From NCBI GenBank assembly GCA_009760855.2, contig WPIO01000193.1:283501-347500 (forward strand): 64,000 nt of DNA, given 5' to 3'. The notes under the pieces were generated by a model. That model saw nothing but the letters and a program-made list of their open reading frames with translations. It did no database searches and was not told the origin of the DNA. Each line of letters begins with the position of its first letter. Position 1 is the first letter of the stretch. Positions 16,002 to 27,539 of this stretch are shown here, piece after piece. The position numbers and the translations under genes are program-made. The DNA comes from Cristatella mucedo. Lineage: Eukaryota > Bryozoa > Phylactolaemata > Cristatellidae.

Positions 16002-18110
16002 TTACTTTTGGATTTTTATTTTAATAATATGAAGACAGAAACTTATAAAACTTACAAAATTACATGACAAGGACTCACATAATATTAATGTCTTTGGATT
16101 AATTAAATGCCACAGGTATTCAATGTCTTCTGCACTGCAGGCATCAATGATATATTTGGCATTGTTTCTGTTTGCATAAAAGTCGACATCTGCTGCAACG
16201 GTGGATGTGGCAATTCTAATGATTCCTGATAAATGTTCATCTGTAAAAACGGATCGAGTCTTTGTTTTCACATTTTTCAGTCTGGAAAAAAGCTGTTCAC
16301 AGCAATATGTGCTGCCAAAAAGTGCAATATACCTGCGAGCATGTTTGGCTAGGTTAGGAAAAGACTCTGATGAAACATACTGCCTGCAAAAGGTAACAAG
16401 GTCATGCTGATCATAAGCAGTTTTTAAATTGCTGTCATTATGAATGTCGATTAGTTCGAGTTGAAATTCATCAGGTGCATCACAGGGATCGATATTAAAT
16501 GGATTACTAATCATGTTCATGTCATCCGCATGCTGTTGGAAATCCTGAAACCTCTCTTCGAATTCATCAACAAGTTTGCTAACAAGAGTGGAGTACTTCA
16601 TATGAGCCAGCGTTTCAGGCGATCTTGTTGCTAGTGTTGTGAAATTTAACAGTTTCTTCTGATCTAAGTGTTTCCGGAAAAGCCTCAGCTTTTGCACAAA
16701 TGCGACAACACACTCATACATTTTATGGACCAGTTGATCCTTACCTTGGAGTTTGACATTAAGATCTGCAAGATGCTTGGTCATGTCCACCAAAAAAGCC
16801 AAGTCATTCAACCACTGCTGGTCATCGAGGAAGCCAACATCTTTTCCCTTTTCTGTCATAAATGTTTTTATTTCGTCCCGAAGTGACCAAAACCTAGCTA
16901 ATATTAGTGTTTGCCCTACTTAGCCAACGGACTTGGCATAAATAAATAACATCACAATGATCTGATCCCAACTCTTCAAGGAAAGCCTGAAATTGTCTAT
17001 GGTTACTTACTACTCTCCTACTGCCGACTATGGCACATCTTTTCAGCGGTCCTGAGCTGTTACTTCTATGCTACTCACTACCTCAACTGCTCTCCTGACT
17101 CTGCTATGCTTCCCACTTTCTCTTTGTTGCGTGAGACGAAGTCTGTTGGCTACCGAATGCGTACCGAAAGCCGCTTAGGCTGTGAGTGCGCTATACAAAA
17201 CTCTCTCCTGCGTAACACCCACATTGTCTTTATGACTTTGTGGAGTTAGAGATGGAGATACATTGTTTAGCGCAGGAGACCTTATCACATTGACTGTTGA
17301 AACTACATTGTCCATTACATGTTGCAGGCTCAAGACCTTTGCACATAGCTGTTCTTGGTGGATGATGCAGTGATGACTGACAATTTTGTGAGGTACTAAT
17401 TTTACCATTAAAGATACAAATCCATTGTGTCTACCTGTCATTGAAGCGGCTCCGTCTGTGGTTAAACCAATCTATTTAGTTTCAGGAAGATTAAATTTTG
17501 TGAGGACCCTCTTGACCTGATCCAAAATATCCCTCCCCGTTGTAGTGCCTTTCATTGAACATATATCCAACAGTTCTTCGATAATGACAAACTTTCCTGT
17601 TACTCCGCGTACAAACACCGACAGTTGAGCCGTATCGCTATTGTCCGTGCTATCGTCGAGCGCAAGAGAATAAAATTCGCATTCAGCAGGTTTTTTAGTG
17701 AGACTTTCTTCTATGTCGGATGCGAGCTCGTCAACTCTTCTCGCAACCGTTTGATAAGAAAGACTGACTTTCTCTACTTCTGACTTCTTTTCTGGACAGA
17801 CCACATCAGTGAACAGCCTGAGGCATTCCTTAACAGATTCACCATCGGAAAATGCTTCCCCCCCGCTTAGCTATAGCTTCAGCTATTAAAAAACTTACTT
17901 TGGTTGAAGCCTCAGACTTGTTGCTGACTGCTGTAAACAATGACTGCTGTCCGATGACGCTCTGTTTCAACGAGTTCACGCGATCAATTCGAAGTTGACC
18001 AGTCAGGCTGTTGTACCTGTCGCCATGCTTTGTTGAAAAATGTTGCTTAACATTGTACTCCTTTGCAACGGCAATTGTTTCTTGGTAGTCAATTTTTCGT
18101 TTTTGCTAGT
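16002..18110 (-). pseudogene. hAT transposase remnant (GTF2IRD2/ZBED5-like)
   Basis: The coding pieces on the minus strand are in order. The N-terminal piece (about 18,060-17,830) holds a KQHFSTKHGDRYNSL-type segment. A middle piece at 17,804-17,472 has SYQTVARRVDELASDIE and a LALDDSTDNSDTAQL stretch carrying the first catalytic Asp. Another at 17,441-17,266 has MTGRHNGFV and HHCIIHQEQLCAKVL. The C-terminal piece at 16,859-16,002 has the dimerisation motif FGSTYCCEQLFSRLK. Frames are broken near 17,460 and 17,860, near 16,900, and by a LINE insertion at 16,999-17,265. In intact hAT elements this enzyme excises and reinserts the transposon; this copy cannot. Confidence 0.82.
16999..17265 (+). 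mobile_element. LINE family B 3' fragment nested in the hAT transposase
   Basis: This closely matches 25,120-25,320 and the reverse complement of 32,780-33,020. Transposase coding sequence resumes on each side, so the LINE inserted after the hAT element. Confidence 0.75.
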
Positions 18111-18130
18111 ATTCACATTCGCCGCCATTT

Positions 18131-18526
18131 TTCTCTGTGAAATAAAAAAACAGATCAGTTACGAATTGATTAATTTATATTTTATCACAGCAATATCTTA
18201 GTAATAGTAAGTAAGTTGAGCAATACGCGTTTTTTGAAAAACCTACCTGACTGATTCCAGTTCGTGCAGCAGCAGCTGAGAAACGGCTCTTTTTTCTATC
18301 CACAATGTGAAACAGTTAATTCCGCTCGCAGAAGCGTTATAAATGTGATCGTAATGGCGCCGCTGTAGCACAAATATATTACCCCTTCACGCCAAAATGT
18401 TCACATGAAGGTTAGCAAGATAAATCTATTATTTTACCTTCACGCGAAAATAGCCATTTAGACACCTTCACGCTTCACGCGCGTGTGAAGCACATCACAG
18501 CGCCTTATATCGCCGTTTGTAATGAT
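18131..18526. other. Spacer, no gene seen
   Basis: It holds several copies of a short CCTTCACGC word (18,388-18,480) and otherwise nothing I recognise. The missing right end of the hAT element may lie here. Confidence 0.35.
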
Positions 18527-21444
18527 TAATAATAATAATAATAATAATATTGCACTTGATAAAGCGCCCTCAGAGAACTTAATCTCTTTCTAGGCGCTTT
18601 ACATTTGCTGCAAAGTGATACGCAATAGAATAGTAAGTAAAATCATGCTTGAAAAACAAACAAAATGAATAACATGGTTAGGGGTTACATGCACTGGGTC
18701 AGCATGCAAGTGTGGTTAGTGGCAGCATGCACAGTGTCAGCATGCATAAGCACATGAAGAACGAATCACAGGGACCCATTAAATGCTGTCCTAAATAGGT
18801 ATGTTTTTAAGTTTCTTTTAAATGTGGTCAGGTCAGGATTATTATAGGATATCATTGTTCTGATGCAGGTCGGGAGGGAGTTCCAGGCTGTGGGAGCATA
18901 CGAGCTAAATGCACGGTCTCCAAAGGATTTAAGGTTTGTACGAGGTATTTCTAGACTGTTGGATTCCGAAAAGCGAGTGGTACGATGCTTTGCCTGATGG
19001 GGTAGTATATCTGAAAGATAGGCTGGAGCCATAGAATGAAGAGACCTAAAAGTGAGCGACAAAACCTTGAAGTCAATCCGTTGCTTGACTGGTAACCAGT
19101 GCAGGTCGGCGAGAAGTGGAGTAATGTGGCAACTGCGACGCTCACGACAGACAAGCCTAGCTGCAGAGTTTTGCACCAGCTGCAATCGCCTGATCGCACA
19201 TGCTGGTAGGCCAGTAAGCAGTGAGTTGCAGAAGTCGAGACGAGATGTCACGAATGCATGGACCAACTTGGACGTGGTATCCTTATCTAAACAAGCCCTA
19301 ATTTTAGCAATGTTATGAAGCTGAAAATAGGCTGATTTGACTGTGGAGCTGATATGGTCGTCTAACGAGAGGTCGCTTTGGAATATGACACCTAGATTTC
19401 GAGCTGATGCAACTGAAGATATGCTGGCAGAGCTAATTTTGAAAGTCGGCCTTTCCAATTTCTGAATAACACTAGGTTTGCCCATAACTAGTAAGTTAGT
19501 TTTATCATCGTTTAGTTTTAGAAAATTTGCTGCCATCCATGATCGGATGTCATCAATGCATGCAGCAAGTGAGTTGAGAGAATTTGAGGTGCTCGAAGGC
19601 TGGGAGGGATCAAAGCAAAGGTACAACTGAGTGTCATCCGCATAGAAGTGAAAGCCTAGATTGTGCTTGGCAATCACATCAGCGAGAGGGAGAGTATAAA
19701 CGGTGAAAAGGACCGGACCTAGCACAGAGCCCTGAGGTACTCCATATTTCAGAGGTACTTCAGATGATCTTTGTCCATTCACGTCAATACTCTGGAGTCT
19801 CCCACTGAGATAGGACCTGAACCACTGCAGAGCAGTGCCAGTGATGCCCAGGCGAGATGAGAGGCGCTCTAGAAGTACTTTGTGATCGATGGTATCAAAA
19901 GCTGCCGAAAGATCGAGCAAAACAAGAAGAGACACTCTGCCCATGTCTGCATTCCTAAGTAGGTCGTTGTATACCCGAAGCAATGCTGACTCTGTGGAGT
20001 GATTAGCTCTAAAGCCAGACTGGAACTTACTAGCAAGGTGTGAGGTTTCGATATACGAGTTCAGCTGGTCTGCCACGACCCGTTCCAGTGTCTTTGATAG
20101 GAATGGTAGAAGGGAGACTGGGCGGTAGTTGCTTAAGTTCTCTTGGTCTAGTGTAGCTTTCTTAAGAAGTGGCCTGACTACAGCTTTTTTGAAAGGTGCT
20201 GGGACCTGACCTGAGGCTAATGACATATTAATGATGTTGGTTATGCATGGCAGCAGCAGATCAATGCAACGTAGGAGCAGGACAGTGGGAATAGGGTCCA
20301 GTGGACTTGTTGTCTTCTTTGATTGAGATACGAGCTTTAGGACTACATCACTAGTGACCTGTTTAAATGCAGACATTGAGGCGCAGCCAGGAACCGAGGA
20401 ACAGCATTCTAGTGGGAAGGTTGTCATCGCAGGGATGGATTCCCTGATTTTGTCTATCTTCTGCACAAAGAATCGAGAGAAGCGATCGGCTAGATCATCA
20501 CAAGGATCATCAGGTAAGGAGCTAACCTGGGAACGGTTGAGGAGATGGTTTATTGTCGACATCAGCATTTTTGGATTGTGCATCTGTGATTCAACAATGT
20601 TTCTACAGAAGCTAGACTTAGCCTTTGCTAGGATCAATTGGTACGACCTACAGTAGTCTTCATATGCCTGTCGATGGACAGTTAGTCCGGATCTTTTGTA
20701 TGCCTTTTCAAGCTTTCGTTTAGTAGACTTGGCTAGTTTAATGTCTGTGGTAAACCATAGGCCGTCTGGGCGGGGGCGCACAGTGCGCTTTGTCAAAGGT
20801 GCAAACTCGTCGAGCGTGTCAGCTAGTGTCGTGTTGTAGCAATCTACCAGTGATGACAGATCGGAGGGAGGACTGAGCAGCAAAGGTGAAGCAGATATGC
20901 TCGCACGGACAGCATCGATGTCAAGGGTCTTGAGGTTTCGCGATTCACAGGTTATTTTAGAGGAGAATGTGGGCACACACTGTAGATTGAATGAGATCTG
21001 CATGTGGTCAGATAAGCAGGATTTGGTGATAACTGGTGATGACAAAGTGCAGTTATATGAGAAAATTTGGTCGAGTGTGTGACCCTTGATGTGGGTAGGG
21101 CCATGCACATGAGTCACAAGAGATAATGAGTCTGTCAATGTACGAAATTCGGTGCTGAAAGCGTCAGATAAGTTATCAAAGTGAACGTTGAAATCACCCA
21201 TAACGAGGAAGGATCGATTTCTTGCACATAGAATCGAAATGAGATCGGAGAAATCTGAGATAAAGGAGGATTTGGTACCTGGTGGGCGATAGACTACTGC
21301 CACTAGAGCGAAGCCCCCACAAGCGAGTCGTTGCGTTGTCGACACGGCTGTATTATGTGATCTAGCAGCCGTCGTGCGTGCTGCTCCGGAGCACGAGGTG
21401 GTAGGAGAGAGAAGAGAGTGGATAGCGTGAGTACAGGCCGACAC
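18527..21444 (-). mobile_element. CR1/L2-like LINE, copy 2 (nearly complete ORF2)
   Basis: This minus-strand element has an (ATT)n tail at 18,527-18,549, a 3' hairpin (18,560-18,600), a 3' untranslated region and one long open frame. The 5' end is uncertain, because the endonuclease domain is missing its first half. It is almost identical to copy 1, which indicates recent activity of the family. Confidence 0.9.
18766..21444 (-). CDS. Non-LTR retrotransposon endonuclease/reverse transcriptase, 5'-truncated
   Basis: This uninterrupted frame of 892 residues nicks target DNA and reverse transcribes the element RNA in its family. The apurinic-endonuclease-type domain is partial, with VYRPPGT at 51-57, GDFNVHFD at 83-90 and SDH at 145-147; its N-terminal half is absent. 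The reverse transcriptase has SNYRPVSLLP near 438, DLSAAFDTIDH at 511-521, VPQGSVLGPVLF near 569 and the catalytic YADD at 601-604. The C-terminal domain (LHWLPVKQRIDFK and AWNSLPT) is typical of the CR1/L2/Rex1 group. The first 35 residues do not look like LINE protein and may be flanking sequence read in frame. No stop or frameshift is present in the retained part. Confidence 0.9.
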   Translation of the reverse strand: MSACTHAIHSLLSPTTSCSGAARTTAARSHNTAVSTTQRLACGGFALVAVVYRPPGTKSSFISDFSDLISILCARNRSFLVMGDFNVHFDNLSDAFSTEFRTLTDSLSLVTHVHGPTHIKGHTLDQIFSYNCTLSSPVITKSCLSDHMQISFNLQCVPTFSSKITCESRNLKTLDIDAVRASISASPLLLSPPSDLSSLVDCYNTTLADTLDEFAPLTKRTVRPRPDGLWFTTDIKLAKSTKRKLEKAYKRSGLTVHRQAYEDYCRSYQLILAKAKSSFCRNIVESQMHNPKMLMSTINHLLNRSQVSSLPDDPCDDLADRFSRFFVQKIDKIRESIPAMTTFPLECCSSVPGCASMSAFKQVTSDVVLKLVSQSKKTTSPLDPIPTVLLLRCIDLLLPCITNIINMSLASGQVPAPFKKAVVRPLLKKATLDQENLSNYRPVSLLPFLSKTLERVVADQLNSYIETSHLASKFQSGFRANHSTESALLRVYNDLLRNADMGRVSLLVLLDLSAAFDTIDHKVLLERLSSRLGITGTALQWFRSYLSGRLQSIDVNGQRSSEVPLKYGVPQGSVLGPVLFTVYTLPLADVIAKHNLGFHFYADDTQLYLCFDPSQPSSTSNSLNSLAACIDDIRSWMAANFLKLNDDKTNLLVMGKPSVIQKLERPTFKISSASISSVASARNLGVIFQSDLSLDDHISSTVKSAYFQLHNIAKIRACLDKDTTSKLVHAFVTSRLDFCNSLLTGLPACAIRRLQLVQNSAARLVCRERRSCHITPLLADLHWLPVKQRIDFKVLSLTFRSLHSMAPAYLSDILPHQAKHRTTRFSESNSLEIPRTNLKSFGDRAFSSYAPTAWNSLPTCIRTMISYNNPDLTTFKRNLKTYLFRTAFNGSL

Positions 21445-21556
21445 ACAGACAGAAAGGGAATTGAGTGGCTAGGCGTGCGTCACGTGCCGACAAGGAGCGT
21501 TTCCGGTTGGGCGGACGGAACGTCGGCTGGGGCGGAACCACGTGACGGTGATGACA

Positions 21557-21670
21557 CGCCCACAAGAGAACAATCTCTATTCCGGCGCTTCGCGCGTGCC
21601 TCCGGGCTCGAGCCCACGACCTCTGCCAGACCTTGGTCGAGGCGAGCACCTTAACCGCTGGACCAAACCA
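21557..21670 (-). mobile_element. tRNA-derived SINE, family 1
   Basis: Reading minus, a tRNA-like A box (TGGTCCAGCGGTTAAGGTGC) and a B box in GGGCTCGAGCCC are followed by a hairpin GCGCC..AGAGATTG..TCTCT that is shared with the LINE 3' end. Homologous copies are at 25,960, 28,998 and 59,750. Confidence 0.75.
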
Positions 21671-22839
21671 TCTCGGTAATTAATCAACTATGTTATAGAA
21701 AATAGTCAAAATTCTAGAATAACCAGAAATACTTCATGTTCAGTTATACCTTGTCATGTTAAAAACGGAGGACGCCATTACAGATCCGCTCACGACGCCG
21801 TAAACTGAGTTTGGAAAGAAGGAACTGACGGTTGGTGTCGAAAGGCCGAGGACGAAGCCCGGGCGCCCGACGACCCTACCCCACCCGCTCTACAGCCTGG
21901 CCAGACCTCACTCATGTCTTTCTTCGCCAACAAGTAGAGAATACAAAATTGAACTCTGATCGGGTATAGCTTTATTGACCAAAATAAGATGATTGAGCCT
22001 ACAACGAGGTCTATCTGACTTTTGTTCGCGACGTTAGAGCGATTTTGCGAGATCCGGGTCCTTTTGGGGACCCGGGTCTCCACCAATAGGTTCATATGCC
22101 CCCTGTCTCCTATGGTACGCCACTGCTACCGAGAGGTCGTGACTTGGCGGCCGCCCGCCGCCTAGTCACGGTTTGCATCTGTCGCGAGTCGGCGGCTGAT
22201 GCGTGTCGGTAGGTAGCTCTTTCCGGGGCCAGAATGCGTATTTTTCCCGTTAGTTTGTATAGCTTTCACTTCCTCCTTGAACTCACCTTTCCTGTCGCTC
22301 CGCGAAGCACCGCGGGGCGACAGCGCCTCTACGGTCGCACGGGGGCGGGGGGGGGGGGGGGGGGTTGGTGGAGGGCAACATTGGGATGCTCCATAAATTC
22401 AAGTCACTCGGCTCCTCGCCATTAATGCAAGCAAGCACGGAAAGCGAGTAACAGACAGCGAGTAGTGCCGAATGCAGCCCGAGCAGCCCTTGCTCCGCTG
22501 TCCTCATCGAAGCAAGCCCGAATGCTTGCAATACTATGCAAGGTGGAAGCAGACGGACTACTTGACTGTGGAGCTCACGTGCACATCGAGCCTACGACCC
22601 GTTAAAAGCTATAAGCGCTGAATAGCACTCGTGGCTGTAGTAGCTCACTCGCCGTGTCTCAGCGTGTTGCGTAAAGTCGACCTGCAACCGTTACCAATGG
22701 CCAATTCCAATTCGAAAGGGCAGCCGCTTCCGGGGCCGGCAACATGCCGACTAGAATCAAATGCATTCTTGTTATTATTATCGTTATAGACTGCAAGCCA
22801 CTTAATCGGCGTAGCGAAGTTATTGGACTGCCTCTTACA
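21671..22839. other. Intergenic, no gene recognised
   Basis: It includes the inverted partner of 13,776-13,812 at about 22,066-22,104 and a run of Gs near 22,350. Open frames here have no domain content. Confidence 0.4.
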
Positions 22840-22894
22840 TTTCGCATGCTAAATGTCCGCTCGTTACAAACCGAGGAGTTACTTTTCCGCGATC

Positions 22895-22950
22895 GGTCTG
22901 TCCAGGAGAATCCAGGTCTGTCCAGGAGAATCCAGGTCTGTCCAGGAGAA
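22895..22950 (+). repeat. 20-bp tandem repeat, about 2.8 units
   Basis: The unit ggtctgtccaggagaatcca is repeated head to tail within the decayed LINE. Confidence 0.8.
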
Positions 22951-24170
22951 GCTAATGCATTTAATGAAAACGTGGATGACGCCCTGCTCTGGTAGCCTGT
23001 TTACCTGAGACCAGCCAACCCGGGTTCTCATTATTTCAGTTCTTGCGATCTGACAAGGTTGGTAGTGCGGTTGCTATTGTTGTTCGAGAATTGTTTGGCC
23101 ACGACACATGCGGTTTTTCGCACAGGCCGCTGTCGTTTGAATCAGTTGCAATCAAGCCCTCATCAAAGACAATGTCTCTCACTTTTGTGATTTATCAATC
23201 TTCTTCTGGCTATCTAAACTTGTTTACAGAGAAGTTTTTGGAGTTCCCCACTAAAATATTTGTGTGTGACAGGCCGTTACTGATTGCAAGAGACTTAAAA
23301 CATTTACGTTGACAACCCTAGCAGCAGCCAGATCCGCTCATTTCTTGATTGTCTGGAGAACTTTGGTTTGGTTCAACCCGTTAATCATATCGCTCTCGTC
23401 GGTGGCCTAATCCTGGATCTCGTTATCACTAAGGATGTCTGCTCCACTGACCTTGTTGTGCCCGCTGACCCTCTCGGATCATTATTCGGTCTCTTTTACT
23501 GTTCCTGCCCCGTTGTACTTACGGGTTAACGTTGAGTTTGCTCAGCGACGCAACTTAAAAAAGCACTGATGGGAATAATTTTTTGAAATCTGTATGTGAG
23601 GCAGACCTTCTTGATTTGCACCCAGACGCGACCAAAAGTCTTGATACCCAAACTGATGGAGTGAACATGGCGCTTAGGAGTGCCCTTGACCAGAACGCTC
23701 ACATGCATTCAGTCCGCGTACTGAGTCGTGGAGGTTCCCTCCAATTTACGAAATAACTTCAAATGATGCGCCGTGTTGAGCGCAGGCTTGAACGCCGCTT
23801 TAAGAAGTCTTGGTCTGTTGTCGATCTAGTCAATTCAAATGACTTCCTTTTAATCTACACCCAGAAGCTTTGACAAGCCAGGGATTCTTTTTTTTTATCT
23901 CGGAAACAGAAGTCCTGCCAGTCTTATACAAAACAGATTTATAGACGGTACACAATTTGCTAGCTAATTCTGAGTGGTCTCACTCCCCAGATTTTGATGG
24001 CTCGGCCTACCAGTTTTCAGCCTTCTTCACTGACAAAATTGCGCCCCTCCATTAAGCTTCCTCCGGCTAAGGCAATTGCCGAATCCCAACCTGCGACCTT
24101 TCTTAAGGGATTTTCCGAGGTTTCTGCAAGCGATGCGGCTACCTTAATAATTTCCAGTAAAAAGAGCTCG

Positions 24171-24511
24171 TTTCCTGAAGACCCTACGCTATGCCTGCGC
24201 TTTCCTGAAGACCCTACGCTATGCCTGCGCTTTCCTGAAGACCCTACGCTATACCTGCGCTTTCCTGAAGACCCTACGCTATACCTGCGCTTTCCTGAAG
24301 ACCCTACGCTACACCTGCGCTTTCCTGAAGACCCTACGCTATACCTGCGCTTTCCTGAAGACCCTACGCTATGCCTGCGCTTTCCTGAAGACCCTACGCT
24401 ACACTGAAGACCCTACGCTACACCTGCGCTTTCCTGAAGACCCTACGCTATACCTGCGCTTTCCTGAAGACCCTACGCTATACCTGCGCTTTCCTGAAGA
24501 CCCTACGCTAC
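24171..24511 (+). repeat. 30-bp minisatellite, about 12 units
   Basis: The unit begins tttcctgaagaccctacgct and is 30 bp long. One unit near 24,381 is shortened. Unit length is a multiple of three, so one frame reads a repeated FPEDPTL-type decapeptide. It sits inside the LINE family B remnant. Confidence 0.92.
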
Positions 24512-25330
24512 ACCATGGCTCAGTGGTCATCGCTGGCTGATTAACTTAGCCCAGCCACGATTGAGAATTTTTTATCTTCGACAGCTGTCTAAATTTTGAA
24601 AGCTTCCATAAGAAGGCTGCTTCCACAGCTAAACATCTCGTCGATTCCTATATAAGATTAGGAACTGTCTTCCATGGTGGCTTGCAAAAAATTAAACTAA
24701 CTTGTTGATTCTGGCTCAGCCAGATAATTTAGTTCCTTTTTTGGCAGGGCTACCGGAAAAAGCCTCTAGGCCACCGCAGCTAGTGATAAATATGGCTGCA
24801 AGGCTAGTTACAAAATCTTAAAGGTTTGACCGCGTGTCTCCTTTGCTGAAGATCTTGAATGAATGACGGTTGATCAAGGATACAGAACAGAGTTCTCATG
24901 CTGAACCACAAGGCCCGCCACGACTTAGCTCCTTCTTACCCAGCTGAACTGCTATACCAGTTTCAGCCTCCTCGTGCTCTCAGGTTGTGTATGGACAATA
25001 AATCAGCTGTTTAATTTCTCCGCTTCAAAGCCGTTGGCGACAGGATAATTTTTCTGTAAGTGCTAGACTGCGGAGCTCACTTTCACAATTCTTACGCAGC
25101 GACATCTACTCTCTTGCTGCCTTCCAGCCGTCCTGAGCTGCTACTTCCATGCTACTAACTACCTCAACTGCTCTCCCGACTCAGCTATGCTTCTCACTTT
25201 CTCCTGTTTTTGAGTGAGATGAAGTCTGTTATCCACCGAATGCGTACCACAAGCCGCTTAGACTGTGAGTTCGCTACACAAAACTCTCCTACATAGTCTT
25301 TGTGAAGTTACAGATGGAGATATATAGATG

Positions 25331-25959
25331 CATTAAGAAGGCGTGCCATTGATGGTGCCTACGATTAGTCACTTTCTACGTATTTTCCGAGTCTTGGCCA
25401 ATAAGTAGAACCACGTTAGGCTGCTGAGCTTCACCAAGTCTTGCCTAAGTCTTAGACCTAGACCCCTAGTGTTGTTGACGCAGACACCGAAGACTCAAGC
25501 AGGTAGGACGCAGGCAGGAAGCGAGACTCGGCGAGTAAAGCCGGCTTTCGGAGCGAACACCCGACCGCGAGCATAATCAACGTTACTCTCTCCTGTAGAG
25601 TAACGTATCTCTATTTGTAAATCCACTTAGTCACAATCACCAACAAGGGTTTCATGCCGCAGAGTTTTCCATAGCGTACGAAGAGCCTTTTACCGGCTTT
25701 CGGTGGGCCAGCGGGCTTCCACCCAAGCAACCGAAAGAGCAGTCAGCAGCGTAGTTTAGTCAGTCAGGAGGGCAGGCGACGAAGTGAGTAGCATGGAAGT
25801 AGCAGTTCGCTACGGCTGAAAATAATGTCCCACGGTGGGCATGGTGGCTCTATTCTCAGTTGATGGCACGGGTTACGCTGCGGTGCCGTGGACATCTTCC
25901 AGGGCTCGTGCCTCGTCAAGTCCTGTCGTCGAGGTCCACTCAGACACTAATTCCCCTTT
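25331..25959. other. Intergenic, nothing recognised
   Basis: No coding or repeat family is recognised. Short segments near 25,650-25,800 resemble the reverse complement of LINE family B 3' sequence. Confidence 0.35.
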
Positions 25960-26115
25960 GGAATGAGATTTCTCGTCCGTGCAGGGCTCAAGTGGTTGCC
26001 TCGTACGACCAAAGTCGTGGGCTCGAGCCATGCGGCATATGTAGAGCGCCCGGATAGAGATTAAATTCTCCCGGGGCGCTATTCGAATGAAATACATAGC
26101 ATTTATTTATTCGTA
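25960..26115 (+). mobile_element. tRNA-derived SINE, family 1 (diverged)
   Basis: The B-box-like gtcgtgggctcgagcc near 26,015 is followed by the hairpin gagcgcccggatagagatt...ggggcgct and an ATTT-rich tail. The A-box part is degraded. Confidence 0.65.
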
Positions 26116-26499
26116 AGCAACGTTGGCTGTTTCTTGACGGCTATTTTTAATTTGACCGCTATATGCCGGACTCATTCACTAGATGATGAGAAAGTGCTGA
26201 TATTTCGGGCGGCTTGCGAGCAATTGGCAGAGTTACCCTCAAGCGCTTAATGTAATGGGCTCCCTCAGCAAAGTGACATCACCGCGGACGCCCAGCGGCC
26301 CCATTGGCTGGCGTCGTAGCGGGGGGGGGGGCCCCCCGCAGGGGGGGGGGCGGGAGAAAGGCTATTCAGGTAAGCCAGTAAGGGAGAATCTGGCTTATTG
26401 AGAGTATGTTAGACCAGTGAATTTTCGTTTCCGTGCATGGTAGGAGCATTTGAAAGGTCGACGCGGCCTCCGAGTACCGAGCACCGTAATTTTTAACTT
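26116..26499. other. Intergenic with G tracts
   Basis: Two runs of nine or more Gs flank a CCCCCC run near 26,322-26,350, capable of quadruplex or hairpin formation. No gene seen. Confidence 0.4.
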
Positions 26500-27435
26500 C
26501 AGACTTTGACCCAACTCTTCCTCTGTGTGGCCTTCACTGGCAGACAAACTCAGTCCAGCTATATGTCAGGCTTTTAATACTTATATGGACAGCAAGATTG
26601 CTCCAAAGTATTTCAAATCGGCCATCTCTCGACCAATACTTTGAAAGCCTGGATTGGATTCAGCGGTCCTAGCAATCTATTTATCCATTTGCCATCTTAC
26701 TTTATTTTTTGGTCAACGATTCTCAAAACGATTGAGGCTAAGCAGCTTGTAGAACACACTGAGAAAAATGAAATGTCAAATCAATTTCTGTCGGGATTCA
26801 AGCGATACCACTACACTGAAACTGCTGTTCTCCAGGTGACCAATGACATCCCAAGAAGTAACGACGGCTGCCTTATTACAGCCCTGCCCAGCCCCTGATC
26901 TGCCAGCTGCGTTTGAAGTTCAAACGGCAGCACTCCACTGAAACTGCTCTGTGACCACTGACACCCTATGGCAGCAACGATGACGGCAATGCCACTGCCC
27001 CAGAGCGGCTAGACCTATCAGTTGCCTTCTACACTATTGATCGCGATGTCCTAATTGAAAGGTATAGAACAACGATCGATCTGGCAGACGAGGCATTGGC
27101 GTGGTTTAAATCGTACTTCTCCGATCGTGTTCAATCCGCGTAGTGTGGGGCTCAGGTCCAATAGACCAGATCAGTCACCGGTCGAGTCGCACACGGATCA
27201 GTCCTCTCGGTTCTTTGCTGTTCTCCATTTGCAGCTACAGTGAATAGCAAACTGAATTATTTCCTCGCAGATAGTCAATCGTATGTGTCGGCTCATTTCC
27301 CTAAATTAGACGTAAATAAAACAAAACTCCAACTCCCAGGGCACTCTGTGAGCGTGCTTCTGGTAAGTGCGTAGAAAGAGATTAAGTTCTCTGAGGGTGC
27401 TATATAAAATGCATTATTATTATTGTTATTTTTAT
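26500..27435 (+). mobile_element. Decayed LINE reverse transcriptase fragment
   Basis: Plus-strand remnants of the RT domain include QFLSGFKRYHYTETAVLQVT near 26,780 and a LDLSVAFYTID-like segment near 27,010. An AEDALAWF-like region is near 27,090. The LINE/SINE-type 3' hairpin and ATT tail are at 27,365-27,435. Part of the RT and C-terminal domain is deleted. Confidence 0.65.
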
Positions 27436-27539
27436 TATAGGTGACTTCTTTTCTAGCTGGTGATGCAGTTGTTTAACAGTCATCACGTGCTCAAAATTTA
27501 GATGGCCTATTTGATACCAGCATACATTTGGTAAGTTTC

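Larger units (their letters stand above)
15748..18130 (-). mobile_element. Decayed hAT DNA transposon
   Basis: The sequence at 15,748 (caggggtgtccaacc, then ttgggggccacat) looks like a hAT terminal repeat of the type seen next to GTF2IRD2/ZBED5-like transposases. Minus-strand transposase remnants follow up to about 18,130. I could not find the opposite terminal repeat before the LINE at 18,527, so the right end is lost or too diverged. Confidence 0.72.
22840..25330 (+). mobile_element. Decayed LINE, family B
   Basis: Plus-strand remnants in order: LNVRSL at about 22,850 (start of the endonuclease domain), FVIYQSSSGYLNLFTEKF near 23,190, a GDFN-like region near 23,280, then C-terminal debris from 24,600 with NMAARLV-like and LRLK-like segments. 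The 3' end (25,120-25,325) is shared with 17,000 and 32,780. Many stops and frameshifts are present, and much of the RT domain is deleted. Confidence 0.7.

Noticed and set aside
24171-24511. CRISPR-like array
   Set aside because: Units are contiguous with no unique spacers, and the host is eukaryotic; it is a minisatellite.
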